Source: Dermatemys mawii (taxonomy: Eukaryota > Chordata > Testudines > Dermatemydidae). From it: 64,000 nucleotides of DNA. Positions 56,693 through 64,000 of this stretch are shown in pieces. The DNA lies in NCBI GenBank assembly GCA_007922305.1, contig ML677344.1, positions 84,140-148,139 of the forward strand, written 5' to 3'. Under the pieces are notes generated by a model that made no database searches, had not been told where the DNA came from, and worked only from the letters and a program-made list of their open reading frames with translations. Each line of letters opens with the position of its first letter. The stretch's first letter is position 1. The position numbers were made by a program, and so were the translations under genes.

Positions 56693-56957
56693 AAACCTCC
56701 TCTATTCACACTTCAATATGGGACAATTCCTCCTATTTGTCTCCTAAAAAGAATGGTTCAGGTTTGGGAATCTCCCTCACATCCTCAGCCGTGAAGACCG
56801 ATGCAAAGAATTCATTTAGTTTCTTCACAACAGCCTCATCTTCCCTGAGTCCTCCTTTAGCCCCTGGATCTTTCAGTAGCCCTACTGATTGTTTGGCAGC
56901 CTTAGTGCTTCTAATGTTGTTTTTTAAAAAAAATCTAATAATTAATGCAACATTTTC
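56693..56957 (-). mobile_element. CR1 LINE ORF2, antisense, first half of a split copy
   Basis: On the minus strand 96 codons (56733-57023) include IRSTKAAKQSVGLLKD, KLNEFFASVFTAEDVREIPK and PEPFFLGDK, the N-terminal edge of the CR1 reverse-transcriptase region. The same segment starts the sense copy at 53700. Confidence 0.85.
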
Positions 56958-57299
56958 ATCACAGGTGTTTTTAGTAAAAGTCAGGGTCAGGTCATGGGCC
57001 GTAAACAAAAAATCACAACCCATGACCTGTCCATGACTTTTAGTAGAAATACCAGTGAATAAAACTTGGGAGGGAGCTTCCTGGGGGCTCTGTGAGTAAT
57101 AGAGGAGGACGACCCAGTTGCTTATGGGGAGTCGGGTAGTGGCACACTGCCCAGGACCCCTGCTGGTGCTGGGAGGAGGGGCTGGTGGGGCCAGCAGGCC
57201 CCATGCCTCGTTCCATGCCTCTCTCTCCCAGCAACAGCAGAGTTTGGGTGTGGTAGGGCAGGGGGTTGGGGCATGGGACGAGGTGAGGTGAGTTCTGGG
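56958..57299. repeat. Hairpin-bearing repeat and GC-rich stretch
   Basis: Bases 56975-56998 and 57019-57043 are near-perfect complementary arms ('aaaagtc..ggtcatggg' against 'cccatgacc..gactttt') with a loop of about 20 nt. To the right (57060-57299) lies GC-rich sequence that may be the rest of a DNA transposon. No gene is called. Confidence 0.5.
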
Positions 57300-57685
57300 A
57301 AATGCTTAACGTGAGTGCTCCCCGAAAGTGGCCACATAGGCTCCCAGCCAATGGGAGCTGTGAAGGCAGCGCTCGGTGGGGGACGCAGCCCAGAACTGGA
57401 CTGAATATTCCAGCAGTGCTTGCACCAGTGCCAAATAAAGAGGTAAGAGAACTTCTATGCTCCTACTTGAAATTCCCCTGCATGCACATGCTACATTACA
57501 CTGGCTTTTTCGTCCGTAGTGTTGCACATGGAGCTCATGTTCGGATGATCTTCCAGTAGAACACACAGGTCTTCTTCAGACTCACTGCTTCCCAGCATTG
57601 GGTCCCCCATCTGGTAAGGATGGCCTGCATCCCTTCTTCCTAGATGTACACTTTTATATTGAGACGTATTCAAATACACATGGTT
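57300..57685 (-). mobile_element. CR1 LINE ORF2 C-terminal part, antisense, degenerate
   Basis: The minus strand reads SEEDLCVLLEDHPNMSS and, in another frame, EVLLPLYLALVQALLEYSVQFWAAS. These are consecutive CR1 C-terminal segments separated by a frameshift. Confidence 0.75.
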
Positions 57686-57805
57686 TAGGAATAGAGGGAC
57701 TAAGTGAGTTGCCCAAGGTCATAGAAGAAGTCTGTGGAACAGCATGGACCTGAAGCCAGTTCTTCTGAGTGGCAGGCCAGCACTTCAACCCTGAATCATC
57801 CTTCC
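57686..57805 (+). repeat. MIR-like (CORE-SINE type) fragment
   Basis: 'actaagtgagttgcccaagg' and the following 'aagtctgtggaacagcatgg' resemble the MIR family core and 3' part. It is only a fragment. Confidence 0.5.
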
Positions 57806-58085
57806 TGTCTGGGGCTAGTGGCTGGAGAAAGGGCAGCTGGTGGAAATTATCAGAAACTCAGGGAATTAAACTGCTGTGACATGACTACACAGGAACCCAA
57901 GAACAATTCCTTTTCTAGATAATAATGCTGAATCATGTTTTCTCCTGAATCTAATGAGGGACAAATCCATCAGACTGAGCATGGAGCAGGGTCACAATGG
58001 GCAAGAAATTCCACAAGAGCTCCCAGTGTGACGCAAAATGTGCTAATGTGACCCATAGGGACATAGGCCTGGAAGTGACTTGCTG
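57806..58085. other. Unassigned sequence
   Basis: No gene or repeat family is recognised. Confidence 0.4.
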
Positions 58086-58655
58086 GGTGACTTAACCCAC
58101 TTCCCTGCTATGGCAGGTGACCCCGGCATATCATTTGGTGCATGAACTTGTCAAGCTCCATCTTAAAACCAGCTGGGTTGTTATTACCTCTCCTCCCGCC
58201 CCCGCTCCTGTTGGGTGGCTGTTCCAGAACCTCCTTCTCCTTTCCAGCCTCAGTTTGCTCCTGGCCAATTTGTTCCCATTTGTTCTTGTGCCAGCATGAT
58301 CCTTTAGCTTCAGGAGCTCATTGCCCTCCCTGGTGTTCCCCCCATCCAATGTATTTATAGAGCAATCCCATCCCCGCTCAGCCTGCCTTGTGTTAGACTA
58401 CACCAGTCAAGCTCTTTCAGTCTCCTCATAAGATCAGAATTGTACATAGTTTGTCAGATGAGGTCTCACCAGAGGCTGGTATGAGGATATCAGTACTTCC
58501 CTATCTCGTCATTCTAGGATCTCATCTGCCTTGTGCACTCCTACAACACATCAGTGGCTCTCAGCCATCCAGGGACTCACTAAGAAACCCAGGTCTTTCT
58601 TCTCCTCTGTCATTTCCAACTTCACGTTGGCTATATAGGGGAGTAGGAGTGTAGT
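58086..58655 (-). mobile_element. CR1-type LINE fragment, antisense
   Basis: 'aagctccatcttaaaacc', 'gctgttccagaacctcc' and 'agctctttcagtctcctc' are in the usual order of an antisense CR1-type 3' region. Small frames on both strands are incidental. Confidence 0.55.
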
Positions 58656-59049
58656 GAGGAGTAACTAGGGAAGATTGAAAGCTGATTTGATGACAGTGTA
58701 CTTGATAACAGATAAGCACTTTAACAGGGACAAAATACCAACTACTAATAGGCTCTTTAATCTAGCAGGGGAAGGTATAACAAGAACTAATAGCTAGAAA
58801 CTGAAGCTAGAGAAATTAAATTTGGAAAAGAGGCACACATTTTTAACAGCGAGGGTGCTTAACCAGTGGAACAACCTCCCACTGTAGGTAATGCATTGTC
58901 CTGATACCTCCAAACCAAGACTGGATGCCTTCCTGATAGACATGCTTTAGAGGAACACAAGTGATGTGTTAGTCACACACAAGTCATTGGGCTCAATACA
59001 GGGGTAAATGGGTGAAATTCTGCAGCCTGTATAGGAGGTCAGACTGGAT
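58656..59049 (+). mobile_element. CR1 LINE 3' end, split by a hAT element
   Basis: Same CR1 tail as 1645-1917 ('gaggcacacatttttaacag', 'gtgaaattctgcagcctg'), ending 'ggtcagactggat' where the hAT copy begins. Confidence 0.75.
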
Positions 59050-59480
59050 CAGTGATTCTCCAACATTTTTGATCATGCCTCCCCCTTTCTTTGTGTCTGT
59101 AATAGTTTATGCTCCCCTCCCCCCACACACACGTTGCCACACAAACACATATACCGATATATGCGGGGGCAGGGCTTAAACTGAATCAGTTTCGGCTTCT
59201 TTGTTTTTCACTTGAGTTTTTTTATGTGTTCCACGAATGAGCCAACAGTGCATTGAAATAAGAGTTAAATAAAAACTGCAATTGTGAGCCCCGCTTACAA
59301 TGAAATGTGCACATGGCGCCACAGCAAATGGGTCCACATACCGATGGCAACGACTTTGTATCATGCTGTGAGAGCTTAACAGAAATCCAGCGCAATGCAG
59401 GGCAACTTCTGGAGACAGAACCGCCTAAGGACCGGATCTGGCTAGAGGAATCCAGTTTTCTAATTATTCATTGCCGTGGG
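59050..59480. mobile_element. Non-autonomous hAT transposon, right end lost
   Basis: This is a sister of 1918-2463. It begins CAGTGATTCTCCAAC and shares 'aacacatatac..gatatatgc' and 'tcggcttctttgtttttcac'. The right terminus and about 340 bp of flank are missing where a hammerhead-like repeat now lies. Confidence 0.75.
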
Positions 59481-59606
59481 ATGCATCCGACGAAGTGGGT
59501 ATTAGCCCACGAAAGCTTATGCTCTAAAATTTCTGTTAGTCTTTAAGGTGCCACAGGAGTCTTTGTCACTTCTGCAATTCCAGATTAACACGGCTACCCC
59601 TCTGAT
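59481..59606 (+). repeat. Hammerhead-like short retroposed repeat, copy C
   Basis: A full forward copy: GCAU, core CCGACGA, stem GUGGGU/GCCCAC (last pair U-G), loop AUUA, GAAA, AUGC, then 'ctttaaggtgccacaggag' and the end 'ctacccctctgat'. No target duplication is visible because the neighbouring hAT and CR1 ends are deleted at this site. Confidence 0.75.
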
Positions 59607-60983
59607 TCTTCTCAAAATTGTGTCATTCTTCAAGCTGGGAACAACACCTCATCTATGCAAAAAGCTTATCACCAAGCAAATCTGATAGGACACCTCCCTC
59701 TCTTCCCTTTGGATGCTTGTGACCAGAACTACACAATCATCCCCAACCTCCTTTAAAAAGTATTTTTAAAACTAGTAGATTTATTAGCAAACAGAACCAA
59801 GCATTAGAGAGAATGGTTTGAAAATACCAGGCAGCTGTCACACATCTACACTCAGCTATCTCACCTATAAATATATGCATCCTACTGTATCTTCCACTCC
59901 ATGCATCTGGTGAAGTGGGTTTTAGTCCACGAAAGTTTATGCCCAGATAAATTTGTTAGTCTCTAAGGTGCCACAAGTACTCCTGGTTCTTAGAACTGGC
60001 CCATCTTACATTCTTTTGGGAAGCCAAGGACCCAGTCTAGTTTCTCTGGGTCTCTGAGAGCATCTTCCCATCTGTTTGCCCCTTTCTTGGGCAAGCAGCC
60101 TTTGTTGAAACCTGTGTGAGTTTGATCCTAGGCACCCTGGCTCCCTGCAGTGCTGCAGAAAGCGGGGATGGAAAGTAGCCAGTTACAGAGGTTTGATTCA
60201 CTGGTTTGTTCTCCCACTGCTTCAGAGGAGTTTAGAGCAGCCTGGGGGCTGAGCTAACCTCCACCTGATGGTAACGCCTTCCAAGAGCACAGCCCACTCT
60301 GGGCACATCCCTGCAGATCGGTGCCACCCCAGAGTGCCCCCTGGTGGTCTGAGGTAGCCCTTCACACGCCCTGCCCTTCCTTATAAGGTGATACCAATGA
60401 CTTAGGCTCATTCTGGAATACTTAAGAGCTCCCTTTGTGGGGTCACATTAATTCAGTCTTCTCCAAAACACAGGCTCTCTGTCCCTTAAGCCCCATCTTC
60501 CTCCTTTACACAGGAGCCCCACCACCATCGTCCTTGTTAAGTTTTATCGCATCTCCTGCTCCTATGTTTCTCCTGAGGTCCAGCCCTGTGCTCCTCCTAC
60601 ACTCTACTCCTCACCTAGGCCAGGGTCGATTCACAGTAAAAGTGGCCCTGGGACCCCAGGCTGCTGTGGGGATTATTGGACGCTTCACCTTCCCTCAGTT
60701 CTACATCTGCGGGAGAAGGGGGTAAAAAGTGGAGCATCTGGACTCCTCATAGTGACGCTGATTCAACAGGCAGCTCTCATCATGACTTGGCCCTGGATTG
60801 CAGCCTGGAGAAGGGAGGATGCCTCAGGTAAAGAGGAGTAGCAAGAGGTGAGGTTTAGGGAGAAGAGACAGAGCAGAGGGAGGGACCTCAGAGGAAAGGG
60901 ATCCAGGATGGAATAGGTGGCTGTGTCCATGGCCCATGTTCATCATGTCTGGTGTCACCAGAGCCGGGTAATGAACTGACCTT
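59607..60983 (-). repeat. Unit G 3' flank of OR7
   Basis: This is collinear with 2680-5240 and 29700-31514 ('acacctccctctc', 'agatttattagcaa', 'agagcagcctgggggctg', 'cagtcttctccaaaacacag'). Copy D of the short repeat is inside at 59866-59990. No coding sequence is seen. It would include the OR7 3' UTR near its right end. Confidence 0.65.
59866..59990 (+). repeat. Hammerhead-like short retroposed repeat, copy D (different subfamily)
   Basis: Core CUGGUGA, stem GUGGGU/GUCCAC, loop UUUA, GAAA, then GUUU and AUGC closing with GCAU. The downstream part reads 'gtctctaaggtgccacaagt', unlike copies A-C. Units A and D lack it at the equivalent place. Confidence 0.75.
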
Positions 60984-61919
60984 TCATTTCACGAATGCCC
61001 TGATTATCCTCGCACGAAGGTGTTTGCTTTTCATGCTGTACACGATTGGGTTCATCAGGGGTGGGACCAGTAGGGAGATGTAGCCCAGGAGAGTCTGAAG
61101 CAAGAGAGGCAAGTTCTTCCCGAATCTGTGTATCATAGTCAGGCTGATCTCTGGGGTGTAGAACAGCAGGACGGCACAGAGGTGGGAGATGCAGGTGTTC
61201 AGAGCCCTGAGGCACTCCATGGGGGATGCGATGCTCAGAACTGTTTTGAGGATCATCACATAAGAGAGGAAGATGAACAGTGAGTCCAACCCCACTGTTA
61301 AGAGTGTAACAGACAAACCATAGACGTTGTTGACTGTGATGTCCGCACAAGCCAGCCTCATGACCTCCTGGTGCAGGCAGTAGGAATGGGAGAGGACATT
61401 GTCTTGACAGTATCGGAACCGTTTCAGGAGAAAGGGGAATGGGAATACTACAGCCACTCCTCTTAGTACAAACACCAGTCCCATCATGGCTGTTCTTGGC
61501 AGGGTTAAGGTGGAAGCATATCTCAGCGGATCCCAGATTGCAACGAAGCGGTCAAAAGCCATCAGCAAGAGTATGGAGGATTCAGTGAATTGAAACGCGT
61601 GGATGAAGAACAGCTGGGCAAAACAGGCATCAAGACTGATCTCCCTATATCTAAACAAGTATACGCCCAGTATCGTTGGTATGGTGGATATTGACAAGCC
61701 GAGGTCTGTGACAGCCAACATGGAAAGGAAAATGTACATGGGTTCATGGAGGCTTGGATCTGTTTTTATAATGAACAGAATGACTGAATTTCCTACTATC
61801 GAAATGACATACATTAAACAGAAGAGGATAGAGATCCAGAGATGAATGTTTTCCTGCCCAGGTATCCCGGTGAGAAGGAACACTGCAGAGTTGAATTTGG
61901 TGTCATTGACAGCTGACAT
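60984..61919 (-). CDS. OR7: class I (OR51-like) olfactory receptor, intact
   Basis: An odorant receptor of 311 residues with sequon N5-D-T, G43-N44, LHEPMY 57-62, C99, MAFDR 120-124, SHSYC 177-181, ALNTC 239-243, ISH 244-246 and PPLMNPIVY 286-294. Residue 129 is Trp in place of Cys (AIWDPLRY), a large change next to the DR motif that contacts the G protein. Residues 90-91 are RY where sisters have NS or KS, and 172-173 are QD where most have RA. It has the OR4-type N-terminus and 3' flank. A SINE sits 21 nt upstream of its splice acceptor (61960-61961), unlike any sister. The frame is complete. Confidence 0.97.
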   Translation of the reverse strand: MSAVNDTKFNSAVFLLTGIPGQENIHLWISILFCLMYVISIVGNSVILFIIKTDPSLHEPMYIFLSMLAVTDLGLSISTIPTILGVYLFRYREISLDACFAQLFFIHAFQFTESSILLLMAFDRFVAIWDPLRYASTLTLPRTAMMGLVFVLRGVAVVFPFPFLLKRFRYCQDNVLSHSYCLHQEVMRLACADITVNNVYGLSVTLLTVGLDSLFIFLSYVMILKTVLSIASPMECLRALNTCISHLCAVLLFYTPEISLTMIHRFGKNLPLLLQTLLGYISLLVPPLMNPIVYSMKSKHLRARIIRAFVK

Positions 61920-61959
61920 AATGAACTGGGCAGGTCCCAGGAGTTTTGAGCTTTCCCTT

Positions 61960-61961
61960 CT
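61960..61961 (-). other. Splice acceptor upstream of OR7
   Basis: The minus strand reads TTCTTTTTCCATTCAG, then about 40 nt of leader before the ATG. The polypyrimidine tract carries an A and only about 20 nt of the original intron remain before a SINE. Confidence 0.7.
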
Positions 61962-61982
61962 GAATGGAAAAAGAACAGGAGA

Positions 61983-62161
61983 TAGCTCAGTGATTTGAGT
62001 ATTGGCCTGCTAAACCCAGGATTGTGAGCTCAGTCCTTGAGGGGGCAATTTAGGGATATGGGGGAAAAATCTGTTGGATGGTTTAGTTGAGGATTGGTCC
62101 TGCTTTGATCAGGGGATTGGACTAGGTGATGTCCTGAGGTCCCTTCCAACCCTGATATTCT
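61983..62161 (+). mobile_element. tRNA-derived SINE with CR1-like tail, chelonian type
   Basis: A 179-bp element starting TAGCTCAGTGATTTGAG (A-box-like), followed by 'ttgtgagctcagtcc' (B-box-like). It ends in a CR1-like tail, 'gaggtcccttccaaccc...gatattct'. It is flanked by AGGAGA (61977-61982 and 62162-62167). The empty site 'aacaggagactagatt' is seen at OR5 (39741). This is the SINE type common in cryptodiran turtles and the best taxonomic marker in the window. Confidence 0.9.
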
Positions 62162-64000
62162 AGGAGACTAGATTACATTTAGCTAGACATTTTTCTTCTC
62201 TCGGTATAAGTCTAGAGACTCCCATGAGCTCAAAGAAAATCAGCAAAATCATAGTCTTGGATTTACACCACTGATAGGAAGACAGGCATTGCCAGACTGG
62301 ATCAGACCTGTAGCCCATCTAGCCCAGTATCCAGTGGCCAGTTCCAGATGCTTCAGAGGAAGGTGGAAGAAGCCCTGCCATAGGCTGCTATGAATACCCT
62401 GCTCCTAGGAAAAGTTTGCTCCTGACACGCATTAGTTAGACATATTTTGTGGTGTAAAACAGGAAGGTTTAGAGCCCTTCAAATAACATTTTTTTTAAAA
62501 AAATACTGTAATTGGATTTCTGGTTACTATTACAAATATCCAGTCACTCCTTGAATCTGGCTAAGCTCTTGTCCCACTGATATATCGTGGCTGGGAGTTC
62601 CACAGCCTACTGGAGCACTGTGTGATTTTACAATTAGGATGCTCATACAAACATCCTTTCTGGGCCTCTGCTTCTGAGTGTGGCTCATTGTACCACAACG
62701 TGTCTATAAACACATGGCAAGTGCATGGTGAAAACAGTCATTTTATTATCTGCCCTGCACTGAAGCTATTTATAAATGTATTTCATTGCCTCATATATAT
62801 ACTTTTTTTCTCGATCCCTAAGAGTTCAAATTATGCTACCGTCTCTTTCCAGCACATGGGATAAATTCTTAGTGCCAGGTTCTTAATTCAATAATAGAGA
62901 CTTCAACTGGGTTCCTCCAGATTCACATGTGTAAATTCAGTCAGAACTGGGCTCTATTAACTTTCCCTCAACAAATGCTCCTGATGATACACTCTGACCC
63001 CCCAGGAATCCCTCCAAGAGGAGCTGAAGTGCTTTGCCTGGCCATTGTTGACTGAATCCTACAGGTTTTGCTTCACCCTCACAGGACCTGCATCATCTCC
63101 CCATGCAAGGGACTGAAGATATCTGGCAATTACAAGCAGACAGAGACAGTTACTTCAGCTGGGCGGGGGAGGCGTTGGCATCACAAATAGGTGAATAGTG
63201 CAAACATTAGGTTTCCACTAATATCCAAATTCCTTCTGCCATGCTCATGTAAAGGTTGATGGGTATAAGTTAAATACAACCACTAAACCACTCCCCTCTC
63301 CTGCACCTCAGCTCTACTCTTTCCTGAAACACAGGTCAGTGGTTCTGTTCCTTCAAGACTTTTTGGAAAGTATTGCACAGGTTTTGCAGAGTGATTGAGT
63401 GCAGGACCCTGAATGTAACTGTGAGCAACAGCTTCTGGTCAGTTACCAGGAGACAGTATCATACAACTATTCACTGAACAAAGAGTTAATAGCACAAATC
63501 CATTGCAATCAGTATGTGGAGTAGTTCTATAATACTTTCTAAAGCAAAAGACTTTAAGCTCCTCTGTCCCTGGGTTAATAGCTGACTAGTTCTGTTCTGT
63601 CAGTCTATAGCCTGTATCCGGAGTGGTAACACGCCCTGGGGTCAGTATAGAAAATATTCATTCCCTGATCTCTCACTCTCTAGTATGTAGTAACCCCAAC
63701 ACCTGTGATTCAGGCACAATGAGGGTTTGCAGGAAGTGGATTTCAAAGTCAAGTGTCTGAGTATTCATGGAAATGGAACTTCATTTCACATACAAAACTA
63801 GTCTATTGCTCTCGCTTTCTCTGACGGTCTCTGTCCTGTATTCATAAAATCTGTAGTACCTGGGAATGGCACTGGGACAGACATGGAGCTGTGGATGCCA
63901 CTCGGACCTGCTGGGCAAGCATAGTCAACCCGCAGTGTGTTGTAGTCCAGGGTCCTGTCTGAGGGGGGGAGGATTATGGGATTCCACCCCATGAAAGGGC
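62162..64000 (-). repeat. Unit G 5' flank, cut by the window end
   Basis: This is collinear with the other inner flanks: CR1-like stretch at 62275-62600, 'agtcttgcac'-type segment near 63370, 'ggttaatagctgac' near 63570 and 'gggtttgcaggaagtgga' near 63722. A segment present in other units (between 'aaaagtctag' and 'ctcctctg', and the 'gtttaaaaacc' landmark) is shortened. No gene is seen. Confidence 0.65.

Noticed and set aside
61983..62060. Possible tRNA gene
   Set aside because: The A-box-like and B-box-like parts belong to a SINE with a CR1-type tail and target duplications. The cloverleaf is not intact.
1..64000. CRISPR arrays, operons or prokaryotic signals
   Set aside because: Repeats are dispersed transposons or tandem gene units. 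Coding exons, splice signals and SINEs are those of a vertebrate.

Overview
The window is non-coding-rich vertebrate DNA, almost certainly from a turtle or a close sauropsid. The evidence is abundant CR1 LINEs, a tRNA-derived SINE of the type common in cryptodiran turtles, long reptilian LTRs, hAT-type DNA transposons and a very abundant reptilian short repeat. The only cellular genes I can support are seven intact, single-coding-exon class I (OR51-like) olfactory receptors. All are exactly 311 codons with no indels between them: OR1 6200-7135 (-), OR2 14842-15777 (-), OR3 21406-22341 (-), OR4 31515-32450 (-), OR5 38751-39686 (-), OR6 50781-51716 (+) and OR7 60984-61919 (-). Numbering and unit letters (A-G) are mine.

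Each receptor sits in a duplicated unit of about 5-8 kb: a 3' flank, the coding exon, a splice acceptor about 40 nt before the ATG, and a 5' block of 3-5 kb with the same landmarks in the same order in each unit. By N-terminus and 3' flank there are two subgroups: OR1-OR3 (N-terminus MSTVNYT) and OR4-OR7 (MS[AL]VNDT). Unit F, carrying OR6, is inverted as a block of about 7.8 kb (45.8-53.6 kb), so OR5 and OR6 are head to head. The left edge (2.5-5.2 kb) carries an OR4-type 3' flank with no receptor of its own attached.

Layout: 0-1 kb is the far 5' block of a unit lying left of the window; 1-5.7 kb is repeats and the orphan 3' flank; 5.7-12.8 kb is unit A; 12.8-14.3 kb is CR1 and LTR; 14.3-19.5 kb is unit B, truncated at an LTR; 20.9-27.2 kb is unit C; 27.2-29.5 kb is a nest of LTR, Tx1-like LINE, CR1 and hAT; 29.5-37.2 kb is unit D, with a 400-base gap; 37.2-43.7 kb is unit E, joined directly to D; 43.7-45.8 kb is repeats; 45.8-53.6 kb is inverted unit F; 53.7-59.6 kb is a repeat field; 59.6 kb to the end is unit G.

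Comparing units gives empty sites for many insertions, so several transposon boundaries and target-site duplications can be fixed to the base. The most interesting non-genic signal is a short retroposed repeat, six copies here, whose core folds like a minimal hammerhead ribozyme and shows a compensatory base-pair change between copies. Two of its copies are fold-back inversions with target-site duplications. No prokaryotic features, CRISPR arrays, tRNA or rRNA genes were seen. All homology statements come from reading the sequence and recalled family consensus; no searches were run.
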